Shown: positions 24,324 through 37,909 of the stretch, one piece after another
How the letters are laid out: every line of letters starts with the position of its first letter
How positions within the stretch are numbered: position 1 is the first letter of the stretch
Origin: Fasciola hepatica
Taxonomy: Eukaryota; Platyhelminthes; Trematoda; Plagiorchiida; Fasciolidae
Assembly: GCA_948099385.1 (NCBI GenBank)
Contig: CANUEZ040000129.1
Span: 6,123,501-6,187,500, forward strand
DNA length: 64,000 nt
Direction of reading: 5' to 3'
Program-made: the position numbers and the translations under genes
Notes under the pieces: generated by a model
The model's input: only the letters and a program-made list of their open reading frames with translations
Databases searched by the model: none
What the model was told of the DNA's origin: nothing

Positions 24324-25795
24324 GTCAAATATATTACTTTTGACTTTTTCTGCGTCCGTTGTGTTGTAATTTTGCGACTGTTTTTTCTACCCTGAAGTTA
24401 GTTCACTTATTTCCCGTGTTGTGATCTCCTGATTGTAGTCTGCCTGTAACCGCGAGCATCGGCGCAATATTCATTAAGTAAGGCTAGCAACCAGTAGAGA
24501 ATTCTGGCAATCAACGAAAAACAAAACCCATAAAATGTGACCTTCTATCTCTCGACAAGTGCAAATAACCTATGACTATTGCTATTCCGTATACATGTTC
24601 CATGTCCTTGTTTATGCTCAAAGTAGTAGATAGCTATTGCAGAAAATACTGTGGCTTTGACATTTATCGTGAAGAACAGCATAAGGCTAAGGTAGATCGG
24701 GCAATGCAAGGACTCGAATGACCGCAGCTTAGTTTACACCACCAGTGATCATGATTTTCACATAATAACCACTTAGCCAATGACATGGACTACGTCCTAC
24801 GTCTACATTGTCGGACCCTTACGGAATTTAAGTCGGTTATGCATAAACGAATGATTATATCACTCTAATCATTTTTCTACTGTGGATCATACAAAAGATT
24901 TTGCTTTTCAAGCGTTGCCTGGAGCAGGGATTCGTTGATCTACGATGTTTTCCATACTGTTGATCTGTTTTTCACCCACCAATGAAACTAAGTCCGCCAT
25001 GCCCAGGGCCATCACTGTACTCGTCTTTTACGGTCTTCTTGCTGTTTATGAGCACCTGCAACTATGGCAGGATCATCACTGTTGATTTGGCCTTCGTGGG
25101 TATGAACTTGGAAATGGCGAATACCTCGTCCACTATTCAAGCACAGATAGCCAATCTGCTCTTGAAAAGATTCGCACAATATCTTACTATTCTCGTTCAT
25201 CACGACTAATCACACGAAAAACCAGCAAATCTTTCCACTAGTTCCGTACAAGAACCATAATTTATTCCATATACCATCGCTTAGTCATTCGTTCACCAGT
25301 CACAGTTCACCTACAGGATCTTCCACTTCCTTATCTGTGCATGGTACATATTTCACTGCAATTGTCCCCCTCGTTGTTCCGGATCTCTCCGTGGCTTCTG
25401 CTTGTCGGCCATCTGTACTGTTCACTTATTCATGACACATATATTATCCCTTTGTCAAGTAAACCTAACCATATGTTCAGCTCTGTCACTTCTGCTGACG
25501 GTGATTAATGGACTGGGATTTACCACTTTATTCGGTGCTTCTCGTATGATGAATAACCCTCTGGGTTTACCCGAATAATCCACTTTTTACCAGCCTGCGT
25601 GCGCATACCGCCGACTCTTGGTCCTGAGTTCGGCCGGTCACTCAATAACCGTAAAACGGACAGTTTAACACGTCGTGATTGCTGACAGTTACCCAGGACT
25701 AATGAGAATTGGATTGCACTGTATTGCATGGGAATATAGATTTCAGCAAGTTGGTAAATTCGAATTTTGGCCAAATGGAGAAAAAATGATCATAG
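24324..25795. other. No gene recognised
   Basis: Holds one SINE-like head (24705-24785, -). Frames on both strands at about 25000-25210 are 63-75 codons and match nothing. Confidence 0.5.
24705..24785 (-). repeat. tRNA-derived SINE head (putative)
   Basis: On the minus strand a perfect A box TGGCTAAGTGGTTA (24766-24779) is followed 45 bases later by a B-box-like CATTCGAGTCC (24710-24720). Order and spacing fit an internal pol III promoter. Confidence 0.5.
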
Positions 25796-27860
25796 TCACT
25801 TTAGAGTAAGCATCAAATTAAATGATGCAGAGAACAAACAGAATAATCCAACGTGGTTCCTGCGGAGTTCCCCTGTGACTTTCGTTATGTCACACAGAAC
25901 ACGTGCTAAACAAGGCATTTCTGAGTTGTGATAGATATCTATGGGCCAGGGCTTAAATACAGATGTAGAACTTTCAGAGATATCCGAAAGGTAAGCAGAT
26001 AAGTCATGGCACAAGGAAGGGTGGGGTCTACACGAATCTTATTCGCAAATTTTGCTCAGGCCATCAAGTGCAAATCACAAACATTGGAGATAAAAGAGAC
26101 CATGGAAATCAAAGATACACGATTGATAACGGCCAGGCTGCGGAGTAGCTTGGCAAAATCTATTTTCAATAGACGAGGAACGATTACACTAGGAGCAATA
26201 TGGTGAGTTTGGGAGAATACACATATGGACAACATAAAAAAACGACAGATTGTGTGGCACCAAACTGCCCAGCCTACAAATTTGAAATGATGACCTATGT
26301 AGTTTCTTAACATCATCAAGTATATGAATGGAATACTGCACAATGGTGCTGACTGTAACACCTAGGTACTTGGTCGATTTAGCTATGGAAATGGGAACAT
26401 TGAAGATTGATGATTGCTCATTGGTATGGGAGGAACGAGAAATGGAGAAGGCCCACTGAAATCATTAAAAATTGGTAAAATGTAGTCCAGAATGGAACTA
26501 ACATTTCCGAATGTCGTATAAGTTCTCTGAAGTGAAGTTGGACATAGATCAACAGCGCATTGCGTCATCGGTGTATTTTAAAAATCCGTGCAAGTGGTGC
26601 ATTGGTCAAGTCGCCCATATATATGGCGAAGAGATAGCACGAGAGAATGACATCCGAAGGAGGGCCATTGTTGCTAGTGGCAGCACCTATTATATTGTTT
26701 TCAAAATGGGCACATTGAGTTTTATTGGAAAAATAGTGTTTCAGTCACAACAGCGGAGAAGTGGGACAACCGAATGACTGCAGCTTTTGAAGAGCTATAG
26801 AATGTGAAAAAGAATCAAAATTGTGGGAATGGTCGAGGAAAATATTACGAGTGAATTTTTCAGAACATTTTAGGCTCCTTGAAATGAAATGGGAAACTGA
26901 AGCAATTGAATCCTGAGTATATCTGTTGGGTCTGTGCACAAATGGATGTGCGTCATTTGGAACAACAACAAAATAAATAGGAACTCAGTCGAGCTAGGAC
27001 AATGTGGTCGGTCAAATTGGGCACAGAAGAAGTGATGTCGGTGGGGCAAAAACGTTTTCAACACAGTGATGGAAATAGATTGTTTAGAAATAGATACTAA
27101 TGAAGGAAGGAATAGCGCCAGCGTGAACACATTTACTGATGACGGAAGTCATAACTCCCGATAATTGACTTGCTCCAGATTCGAGAGAAGTGGAGAACTG
27201 GCATTAGGACCCATATCAGAAGCTGACTTCAAGATTCAAAGTGAATTGAACACTTATTCTGAGGGAAATATTTCCATATTCGAGGAAACAGACGGGAACT
27301 ACGATGGTCGAGTATCCGACGAGGAATACTTTGACTCCGTAATCAGGCTATCGGCATCTATACCGCGGTGTTCGACTGGGCTCTTACTCCACATTGAAGC
27401 CGGATCCCATGCCAAAGATATTCGCTGTTAGTGGTGCAGAGAAACTGATGACAAATATCGTATTCAGTCTTTGTATTTCTCGATTGATCAAGATGGAGTG
27501 TAGTTTAACAGAAGCCTGCTCGTGTAGTTTATGAGCTTGTTATTTTGCCTTCTTAGAGAATTCAGCAATGGAGAACCTTTTCTGCCATTGGAAAACGTGT
27601 AATCTCCATAGAACAACACAAGTGAAACACCTCAGTGTCTGTATGCACAAGTCTAGCGGAAAACGAGAACAATCGGAAGAAAATCTCTGAGAAACAAAGG
27701 AAAATGGTCTTTGATGAAGGGTGATGTGGGTGGGTGACATTTCTTGAGGTGACATTTATGTGTTCTGTCTTGACGAGTGAACACTGAACGTGAATAAATT
27801 CTGGGTCTGACGGTAATGAGATTGCGATCACTTGTTGAAACAGGAGCTTGTCTTTGCAAG
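25796..27860 (-). pseudogene. CR1-type LINE C: reverse transcriptase, broken
   Basis: Minus strand. RT fingers lie near 27070 (SISITVLLKTF-like). The palm block FLDHSHNFDSFSHSIALQKL followed by QSFGCPT (26845-26765) matches FLDxSKAFDSVxHxxLLxKL. DLTNAPLARIF precedes a readable YTDD box (KYTDDAMRC, YTDD at 26564-26575), so both catalytic Asp codons survive there. KYLGVTVSTIVQYSIHIL (26376-26320) is the KYLGV block; a thumb follows (SFFYVVHMCILPNSPYCS, LLKIDFAKLLRSL), and then a C-terminus with DPTLPC and LARVLCDITKVTGELRRN ending about 25850. Stops and shifts occur throughout. The segment 27130-27860 is weakly similar to the RT N-terminal region. Confidence 0.82.
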
Positions 27861-28019
27861 TGAAAGCTTTCGATACGATAGATGATAATTTGTTCTATCT
27901 ATTTTATTCTATTCTTCTAGTTTGGATAAGGTAAAGATCACATAAGCGTATGGAAAGTGAAGGTTACATAGGCGCATGATTGAAATCACTGACAAAGTTG
28001 TATGAAACTTCACATAGTA

Positions 28020-28197
28020 ACGGATTCAGAACGAGAATGAAAGCGTCAAGTAACAGGTCGTGGTCCTACTGGGATCAGAAGAGAGCTTCGTCCAGAATAC
28101 GGAACACTATTCCTCCAAAGGCGAGAATCTATGGTAGAAGTTACCAAACACGCAATCAACACCGGCAAACTAGAAAGTAAAGACAAATAAAAACCTG
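28020..28197 (-). mobile_element. LINE D' left part (interrupted repeat)
   Basis: Base-level similarity to 43835-43980, for example AGTAAAGACAAATAAAAAC near its right end. The homology is broken at 28197 by an inserted PLE derivative and resumes at 28655. Confidence 0.75.
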
Positions 28198-28654
28198 AAA
28201 CATTGGGTCCCCTTTATCCAATTCATGAGAACAGAGAGAAGACGTAAGTCGCGAGATACAAGCAACGACGTGAAACAGCCCGCTTCTTCGATTACAAGAC
28301 ACTTGATTGCTTCAGGTCACAAAGTTGACCTGACCCAGTTCTTCAAAGCATTGTTGCGCAATCCAACTCCGAAACTATTGACGTTCAGTGAAGCTATTCT
28401 AATCATGATGCATCAGCCAGCACTCTGTGCACAAAAAAGATTGACCCAAAATGTTTGTTTACCTTGGCGTTAACACTACAGACTTCACTCTTCCCAAAGT
28501 ACGTACTGTAGGAGCTTTCGATCGTGCCTACTTTACTGTTGCACTTACCCCCTGCTGTACCATGTTTATATACTGACACGTTTTACGTCCGCGGTTGACA
28601 AGAATAAACGAAATGCCTGCATCTCGCGACTTACGTCTTCTCTCTGTTCTAATG
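28198..28654 (+). mobile_element. Non-autonomous PLE deletion derivative, 457 bases
   Basis: An insertion into LINE D'. It is flanked by AAATAAAAACCTG (28185-28197) and AAATAAAAACTTG (28655-28667), a 13-base target duplication with one change. Inside: a 23-base tail, a left inverted repeat (28221-28257), 200 bases encoding the PLE C-terminal segment (LIASGHKVDL, LIMMHQPALCAQK; compare PLE 1 residues 175-225), a 3' non-coding part, and a right inverted repeat (28621-28654) that ends at the target duplication. The RT and GIY-YIG core are absent, so it must have been mobilised by proteins supplied in trans, or it arose by deletion after insertion. Confidence 0.85.
28221..28257 (+). repeat. Left inverted terminal repeat of the mini-PLE
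   Basis: Begins ATTCATGAGAACAGAG and ends AAGTCGCGAGAT. Its reverse complement matches 28621-28654 with one mismatch. The same sequence occurs on the plus strand at 5243-5272, as the reverse complement of the end of PLE 1. Confidence 0.9.
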
Positions 28655-28656
28655 AA
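28621..28656 (+). repeat. Right inverted terminal repeat of the mini-PLE
   Basis: ATCTCGCGACTTACGTCTTC through CTGTTCTAATG. Pairs with 28221-28257. The last bases overlap the right target duplication. Confidence 0.9.
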
Positions 28657-29260
28657 ATAAAAACTTGCCAGATCACTCGGAATCAAGATTCTTAACCACA
28701 TAATCGTCCGTCCTCTTTTTGCATTGTTTCCTGTCTTGAGGGCAGCACTCGAAGTTCTCAAATAGAACGACTTCATCTCTAACGCTTTCTTTTAACCAGA
28801 ACTATGGATAGTTCAGGATATTGATCAGAAGAAATATCTTTCCAAAAGGGACCGAATGTTAGGGCTGACGTGTTTGGTCTCTGTCATCTTTCTTGGGGCT
28901 GTGCGACAATAGAAGATCCGCCATTCAGGGCGCTTTCGTTTCTCAGTCCGGCTTGGTCTAGGCCAGATTTCAAAACTTGTTTCATGGATAGTGAAACGGA
29001 ACATCTATTTCGTCCGGAATCCGACTGAACCATCTCTTACAGTGACGGATTCTTGGGTACATATATTGATACTGAGAATAATTCCAAAGTGACTGATCAG
29101 GTTCACAAAAAAATGTAGCCAATCCAGGGGTGAGCCTTTGGTCGAACAAAAGATAGACCCTGCCTATATTTGACTCAGCTTTGTTTTCCGATGTATTCGC
29201 TCAAGGACGGTATCAAACTACCAGTGGTAGTGGTTCTCATATAGCAAAAACGTGAGTATG
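28655..29260 (-). mobile_element. LINE D' right part
   Basis: Aligns with 43968-44460 over nearly 500 bases; shared landmarks are CTTGCCAGATCACTCGG, GCACTCGAAGTTCTCAAATA and AGAAGAAATATCTTTCCAAA. The minus strand shows peptide blocks conserved between both copies (VLFENFEC, KRT). The last 100 bases (TTTGTTTTCCGATGTATTCG) resemble 48730-48760. Confidence 0.78.
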
Positions 29261-32200
29261 CCGGGGAATTTTATGGATTAAACCAAACCACCTTTAATCA
29301 ACACGCTGTCCCTATTTTTTTCTCAAAATGTGATCTGCTGTAACTCTTGTATGAAATGTAGAGTAAGTACCATGAATAACACTCAATTCAGGACAAAATT
29401 TTTATTACGGGAATATTTATTGGGTCAAATCAGAACTTGACTACTCTGATGGTAAGACAAATGTTGTACTAAATCGGTTGTAACTCATTGATACTTTACA
29501 GTACAATGTTCGACTTCAAAAGTGTTACATCTAAGCCAGTTCAGTGTGAGCCTCCTGGCTTGGGAAAACACTTTCCGGGATTTTTTAAAATCGCTGTCAC
29601 ACTTCTTAGCAATATAGTATTGTATTTGTAAGACTGGACTACATGTCCGCGTTTGCATACGACCGATTCCGGGGTTGTTGCAGCCCATGGACACTTCATC
29701 CATGCGATCTTCATAATGCAAATGAAATAACAGCTGTCGTGCATCTCTTTATCATGAGAATTCTATCCTATCTCCGTATCTCTAGCCACTAACCGATAGT
29801 GACCATAAGGACATACCTCTTTCAGTAAGAATAAGTTACTTGACAGCGACTACCACCAATGGCCAATAATGGCTATGGGGAACTACTTAACCAAATTATG
29901 CAATTCATTGGTCCATTTCAGATGAGAAAATGATGCTTTTGTAATAGGGGCCAGTGGATATACGTATCATCGTGAACGGAAACTGCAGAATTAGTCTTGC
30001 GTGCCCCCACTGATCTATCAAAGGTCTATTTGTAGGTTAGCCCTCAGCACCGTTATGCTAGTTGAACGAACCTCTAACCACATCAAACCAGTTTAGATTT
30101 ATTATTTTGTCCGTCATGGGGTCCTGAATCCTCTGCGATGGCCGTTCTTCAATACGAGCTGAATTGCAATGAAATCAATCAGTGCTCTGGATGCCCAATG
30201 CGAATAAAAGTGTTCCACAGCTTTTAGAATCCAATGGATAACTCGCACATGGAAAAGCATGATATATCATCAGTGTTGGTTCCTGAATCAGACGGCATGT
30301 TGTGAAGCACCCTGCAAAATGTTCCTAATACCACCCACTTCACTTCGCTCTTCACTTACAGTAAAACGTTTTCCGCTATGAATAATGGTCGCTTTCCGAA
30401 AAGTTGTACCAGCTGTGGTCAGGCGGTTATCCTCGTGGAGTTTTGACCAAAACGACCCGGGCTCTATTTCCGTCACCGAAGGTCAACTTCCCATCTGGCA
30501 GTCATTCACTGGTTGCGGTCCCGTTCATAAATAGTTCATCGTTGTCGTGAAAGATGAAAAAAAGATGAATGAACTACCTGGTATAAGTTAGACTGATTAC
30601 AGGCTCCTCCTATCTATCCGCCGGCATGAAAGCCTTCTGACTTATGAAGCATTTTTCAAGCCCAATGCAACATAGTGCAACTATCGGCGTTTGCACATAA
30701 AAATGCCACAATGTGATACAATCAATCATATAGTAGACCACATTGTTTTACCGTCATCGAACAGTGCAACAACCGAATTAGCAAACAATTCACGTCTGTC
30801 CACCAGGTTCTGGGTAATATTCCATTTCCATCCAAGATGTTATCACTGGTCTGATAAACTTAGACCTTATATCAGCTAAGCGGCATTTTTCGGAAAAGTT
30901 TATTAGAACACTTTCAGCCAATGGTATTTTCGCCAAATCAATGGCTATGAGAAAGGTGTGCTGAACTAATGAATATTAAATTATTTTAGAGTTTAGACAA
31001 GATTTTTGATTCTTTTCGTTGCTCGTTTTAAATAATTTATTGAAAAATTTTCGCTAAGTCGCGACTAATCACCAAACTGACGCTCTTTGAGTAAATACGC
31101 AGGAGGTCATTTACCAGAAAAGCTAGTGATCTTGTTGATTTTGACGAGAGGTACATTCTAATGAAGAGGAAACAATTCCAAAAAAATATTACCCAACCCT
31201 TGACGAAAAATAGAAAGCTGGTGTGATAACTAAAAGTGGAAACCAAACGTTTTTGCTCTAACTGGTGTGGTACTGTATCTAGACGATAGGATCAAGTTCC
31301 ATGCAAGCCCTATGCGATTTAATTTAGATTACAGTCGTGAATCAAATGTTAGTTGGTAGAAGAATATTGGATACTCCCACTTGATTTGCGGCGTCAACCA
31401 GGAAACCTGCCATGTGCTTCCGGGGACACAGTCCTATCTTCCCGATGCTACGCCGTACCACTCACATTGAAAACCCAATGTTGGGACCATGTGTCCCCTT
31501 TCTATAGAGCACTTGTTTTAACTGACAGAATAACTTTGGAATAACCACCTTGTGATTCTAAAAATAGAAACTTTGTAAACCTATTATCAAATGAGATTAC
31601 TGCCAAGAGCTTCATATTCTTCAAATAAATCTTATCATCATTAGTAAGGCCAAGTGGAAGAACACTAACATCATGACACCATAAACGACGTTAATACGAA
31701 ATTTAAAACATTCATCTATTTTTTGCCTAAGTACTGACAGAAAACAATGTTATTGATGGTGGGTATTTTCACACATTGTGTAATTATCATGGGTCCAAAC
31801 GGATTTTACAGACCTAGATTACAAGTGAGAAAAGAAAGCACATATTCTTTATTAGCGGACAAAATCAATAAAAAATGCTCTTAGGAAGAAGCAGATCATT
31901 TAGAGTCGAATTCTCACTTGGAGATGTTGACTACATCATGGATTGTTCGCGATGTTTTTGTACTGCATTAGAGAGCAGGAATAACTTGGCTTTTTCACCA
32001 TAAAGCTTGCTGGAAAGGAAAATTTTCATGCAACGACCGTGGATAAAATTCATGCACACCGTTGTTCTTTGGTTTACTTATCAGTACAGTGAGTAACAAG
32101 CTTGGGTGATACGGTTATTACTAGGCACAAAGTAGAATTCGGATTGCGTAATCTGAACCGAGAATCGACAAGTTGGATTATCGCTGGTGAAGGAGAGGAA

Positions 32201-35200
32201 TTACAACAACATATGAACCATCTGGGTATACGCCCTAAGACATATTTAATCTAGTATTATTTTACTGGCAGAGTTATACTCTGCTATCGTGTAACCCAGA
32301 TCATTCATACAACAAGATTCGTTAGCAGAAGGGACTTTCTAGGTTGCATTTTTAACAACAGTGTATTTTGAAATTTCAGGAAATACAAATTATCAGCAAT
32401 AAAAGAGGAATCGATTCACCAACTCGTACCGTTCTCTTTTCTTGTTTTCTTTGGATTTCGTTGAGAAAACATCCAAGCATACAGCTAACTAATTAATTGA
32501 ATTAATTAAATAAATACCGTTTGTTATTTAGCCTTTGACGTCACGATTCAAGAAACGAAGCTTTGCTGCAGGAATTTTATTCCCAGTGCATCTACATGGC
32601 GTCTATTTGTGGAAGAAAACTGGTGGTATATAGATCTCCATTCCAAATGACTAAACATTTTCCTCGGATGGATTGGAAAGACAGATTGTGATATCTGAAC
32701 AGATTAACCCCAGATCATCAATCTCGACTGACTGAAACCATTTCATCGTCAGATCATTTTCATCATTCGACTTACAAAATCTGTAGAGTTGGCCAGCTTC
32801 AGCGGGCAAGTGCCTCCTTTTCTGATTGAAAATCGGCCTTGAAAAAGAGTGATGATCCTAGTATGTGTATTTCCATTGGACCCATCAGACTGAACAAAAA
32901 CTATAGTTCTTCCAGCGAAAATAGCGGCCAACCAAAGGCACCGACAACACTTTTGATGTATGGTAAAGCCTGAAAATATTCTGCGCATCTCAAGAAGCTG
33001 CTAGAACACCAAATCCACCGTGAAATAGTAATGGACCCAACTCAGTCAAATTAACATTTGGGATATTTCCAGACAGCTCCATTTCACTGAGTAATTAACT
33101 GACTTAAGTATGCCTTCATCCCATCATTTACTTATTACTCACCAATTGTCGCGTAGACAAGACCACGTTCTTCGCGATACATGGGTTATCAAGTGATCTA
33201 CTTGCAGCCGGACGGTGGTTACGCGCAAATCGATTGCTACCGTGCCAGAGGACCTTTCATTCATAAAACTATTGCCAGTGCGTACTGATATTTGCCTCCT
33301 CCCCCCCTGAATGCCAAATTTGAGAATAATACGGTCACGTCAGCCATGAAGTATGACGAAGTATCCAGTTTCATATTGTTTTAATTCATTCAGTGATGTA
33401 TGCATATTTGCCTAATTAATCAAAGGATTCTGCGATGTAGTTTGCAAGTCGGTAGTTTTCATCCATCCTGTTTTTCGATATATGTTCCTTATTGCGTGGT
33501 GTAAGGTAGTAATAGAAGAATAGTTCCAAAGTACTATATGACTTGTACTGTGAAACTGTTGGAGATAACATGTCCTTGAACCTCGTCTAATTTAATGAGT
33601 TCGAGCATAGAACCTACTATGTCATTACGTTTTCCAAAGGGTCGAAATCGATTTGCTTTCATATGCAACTATTTCGCTGTCTTCTGGAGAATCCATAGAC
33701 TTCAGCTGAGACATTTCTCCTTGATTTACAGCTAGGTACTTTTCGATTGCGGAACAGATAACTGCCCTTCATAAATGAGTAGCTGTGGGCCGTTTTTCTT
33801 TGTTTTTTTATAGGCGATCTACATGCGTGCATACTGCGTGCACAAGCAAAATAATATAATTAGGTGTGGTGCTTCGGTGTTTCACTTTTCGCCCCGAAAA
33901 CATGATTTTTAGTACAACGCTCGAAACCACAGAATGAATATGCAGAGCATTTCTACGGTTGGCTTACAGTTGATAGATGAGTGTTGATTTCCGTGAAAAA
34001 TGTGAAGAAAACAAATGAAATGTAATATACCCTAACCTGTTTCCTAAAGGGAACGATTGTCTATTCTTATACGAGAATTTTGGGCATAAAGTGTGCAATT
34101 ATATGATGAGGGAGTCGCGTTCCGATTTTGAATTCAAAAGCACAGAAAAAAACTAATAGCACTGCACTGTTGATTTGTGGTGCATGTCGAGCTAAGTTTT
34201 CATAACCCAGAGAATTTTCAAATGTTTCTGAAATTCTGGTGAAGAAAGAACGTTGTTTAGTAACCATTAGGGGACAGCTGGACAGCATTTCGGAACATAC
34301 GGGAAGACAAACACCACATATGTATGATACGGATGCAGGTACCCGTTCGATTCGGTGCTGATGCACAAATCTGGTCTAATCTTCAATACCAATGGTTAGC
34401 TAGTTCAACGTTGAGGCCAGACTATTTTGAGTCTGATCATCACACCGCAAGATATCACATTTGAAATGTGGTCGGTAAACATTGCTACACAGAAGAACGT
34501 GCTTTTGATATTGGCCGATGTATGGCTACTGATTGGGAAGAAGAATGTTTTACGACTAATAACACTGACGTACAGTGAAGTAAGGTTTATTTATGGAAAA
34601 CATTCTTGGGAATTTCCCACACTTCGCTTTTGATGGGCTGCCGTTTGTTCACTCGTAGTTTTGTTAGAAAATGATCATTCAACTCGGTACAATAATCATG
34701 ATTCAGAACGAAGGCTGTAAAATGATGTTATTCGCTGCTGTTGGTTATTGGTCAGCCAGCTGATGATGCAAATACCCCCTAATTCCCTGTGTAATCCTAC
34801 ACATTCGGTATTTTTGTCATGGGGAAATGTTTTGGGGTTGTGTCACTGATTCACGGGGACTTGTGCAATGCAAGTGCCCTAAAATCCTATTCCAAGGTTA
34901 CACCCCTGTAGTCCAGTGATTCTGCGAATATATGTCCAGTAAAATGATTGCCCCTCCAAAACACAACAACAACGCTGTAGTTATCTCCAAGCATATTATC
35001 ATACGCCGTGGTCGAGTAGAACTCAAAAACTGATTTTGCTCAACTTACTCAGCATTGTGATTTCAACTAAGCCCTTTCTTACATTCCATTTCCTTAATTG
35101 TGCCATTCGAATCAAGCTGCGCTCAAAACTGAAAAAGGTTACCTTTGCAGCTACATAGCGTTTTGTAGTGATTCATCAAACAACGGTATCTAAGCCTTTG

Positions 35201-35266
35201 GATTTTCGACAGGCCCAAGTATACCTCAACCTATTGGAACTTATTGGACCGGCCATAATCCCACGC
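29261..35266. other. Six kilobases with no recognised gene
   Basis: AT-rich sequence without any element I can name. Coding-like but unrecognised minus-strand frames: 29485-29721, 30288-30476, 32749-32988 (79 codons; a good GTAAGT donor after its ACAGATTTT and an acceptor-like TATTTTCAG upstream) and 34067-34366 (99 codons). None is long enough or similar enough to a known family to call. Confidence 0.5.
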
Positions 35267-35390
35267 ATGATGATGATGATGATGATGTAGATTCGGATGA
35301 TGATGCTGATGATGATTCGGATGATGATGATGATGATGATGATGACGATGATGATGATGAGGATGATGATGAAGATGATGAGGATGATGA
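35267..35390. repeat. GAT/ATG trinucleotide microsatellite
   Basis: About 124 bases of ATG-type trinucleotide repeats with scattered changes (TTCGGA, GAC, GAG, GAAGAT). Period 3 is kept almost throughout. Confidence 0.95.
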
Positions 35391-35798
35391 AAACTGCGCG
35401 CTTGCAAATTTCCATCAGCTAATATTTTTCCGTTGCTCTATTAGAAGTAAGAAAACCACGGTAATAGTAGTAGTAAAACCAGAACATACTCAATCACGTA
35501 TGAAATTGAAGTGTTTAAATGTTGACCTCTTTCATGAGCTGAGGCATTGAGATCAACGGGTGGATAGTTGGACAAAGGGTTGCGTACCCAGTTAGCTGCG
35601 TGGAGAAATCGGGACAAACAGCACTTCAAAGTGAATTTCGAGCATATTACAAAACTCGTTGGTGGAAATTTACTCGTGAAATCTAACCGAAAGCTTACGC
35701 GAACTCATCTATGAACTAACATCTATCCGAAGTAGACAGTCTGCAGACAACCCAGTTCGCGGGTAGCTAGTGGGTGCACACTAAATGACTGTTGGTAT
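35391..35798. other. No gene recognised
   Basis: No supported feature between the two microsatellites. Confidence 0.5.
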
Positions 35799-35920
<122 letters not shown>

Positions 35921-37909
35921 TGGGTGAATTGCCAACCTTATCTTCAGACACTTTATCAACATTTTTCAGCTGGTGTTGCTGAAAATTCTGTTTCCGAAGA
36001 AACGAGAATATAGTGTTCTACAAAGTTATTAAACTGGCAGCATTGTCTTCTTTCTATCGTATTTTACAACTTCTATACTTACGATAAACAAAATATTATT
36101 GGTAATTGAATAATTATCTGAGAATCACTATACTTTCATTTTAGTCCACACAAAACCGGGTACGATTCCCAGCTGGTCTTCAGATGGTAGCATGTACTAT
36201 TTGCCAAGGATCAGTTTCGCACAGAAAAATACACCTTGTAGATTGCTGTAACCGTGATGCATTTAAAAACTTCCAATTTCTTTCAATTTTGTAGATGCAA
36301 ACACAGTAAAAAGAACGCCGCCGTCGATTCTTTATCGGTAATTTGCAATCTTCACTGGTAACATTTCCACCCCATTAGGATTTGAGTGAAACGCATGTAC
36401 CCTTTCACACTTTCCGTAGGCCAGAAGGATGTTTACCTGTTCAGTCGTAAAATTCTGTCAGTGAAGATCATAAATTATATTTGTCATGCCAACAGACAGC
36501 CGCCACATTCAGCTGCGCGGACTAAAACAGCACATTTCAATGAACGTAAACCCACAAAGCTTAAAGCTTACATTTCGTCTCACACTTTCTCTTTTTCTGG
36601 CGAATTCAGCTTTTTCTGCTCAAATACAGTCCCCCGCGATCTCGATCGACTGTTAGTGATTCTTCCGCAAAAAGCACATATATGACATTTTGAATGTAAT
36701 GATTTGTGATGATTTATTTGCTCAATACCTTTATGTATGGTTGAATGGGTTTTCTTCAACTGACTTCCCTAATGGTACTTGAGGTTGCTTTTCATGATTG
36801 AAGCTTGGAGTGACTACTTACCTTAGAGAACGACAGCGAAAGGAGTACTTCGTTTCTAGTAGATCTCTAAAGGCATTAAATGCGCACACTTAAAAGTCGA
36901 ATTGTTCGATCACATCGCGTTGACTAACGTAAAGCTAGATAAATTTACGTGATAAAATCTTCATTTTATTGGCCAGTTCGTTTCTCATTCTCTGAACATG
37001 TCATTTGAGAAATAACAAAAGTGGGCAAAAAAATTTCAGCTGATAGCCCCATATTTCTGTTGATCTCGGGCGAGGCTACACATTTATCTATACTGCTGTA
37101 TTTTTATTCCTTCACTGTTCGATTTGCGTATTCATGGATTTTTTTTGGAGTTATTCAACTGAAGTATTTCATGTACTCACTGATCTTACACCTTTTCAGG
37201 TGAAAAAGGCCAGGGCAGTGTTTGCTCACATCCATAACAGTTTTAATATTAATTTTGAAACCAACCATGATAGTTATCGAACGACAAAATCAGAAATGAA
37301 TAAGAGTCCTGAGGTACGATAACACTGGCTAATTTGCAATATCTTTAGCAGCAAGCCCCACCAGTGGGCGTGTGAGATAGACACAAGCCAGACAGTAGGG
37401 AACCCAACAGCTAACAGGTGCGACTCATAATCATAGATCCCAGTTTCAAATCACAGTGGAAAATCGCATTGTATTTATTGGGCATAATCGAACAACAGTA
37501 GGGGAAGAGCTGTATGAAGATCTTTTAATTTTCAGTGGTTCATAGCGTCTATTGTATATGCGATTGTCTTAATAGCTGACGGAATTTGATGGTGGAATTC
37601 TTTCGATCGAATTGAGCCCTACATTTTTATGGTGATTATTCCGTGTACCATGTGAATACTAATTATTGATTTTGCTGAGGTACAGATCCAAATCCGATTG
37701 TAAAACTTTGAGTAGCATAACTTTCGAAAGTCGTGGAGGAGCCCATTGACAAGAGACATTTGTAAGGAAAATCGCGACGGCCTTTCGATGGTTGAATATA
37801 GATGGATAAAGTTCACCAATATGTGTGTAAATTTGTGAATGCTGCTCACTTCGGTGGTATAAAAACCCACTCAGAAGCAAAAATCAGGCTTTAGGGTTAC
37901 ATCTGCCGA
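35921..37909. other. No gene recognised
   Basis: The sequence GGGTACGATTCCCAG (about 36157-36171, +) and AGTTTCAAATCAC (about 37442-37454, +) are B-box-like but lack good A boxes. The frame 36386-36685 (+, 99 codons) matches nothing. Confidence 0.45.

Noticed and set aside
32749..32988. Minus-strand block with a GTAAGT donor and loose resemblance to an M13 metallopeptidase N-terminal segment
   Set aside because: The resemblance needs a frame change and a missing stretch, and no zinc-binding HExxH segment was found nearby.
35176..35415. Minus-strand frame with long Ile runs
   Set aside because: Translation of the GAT trinucleotide repeat.
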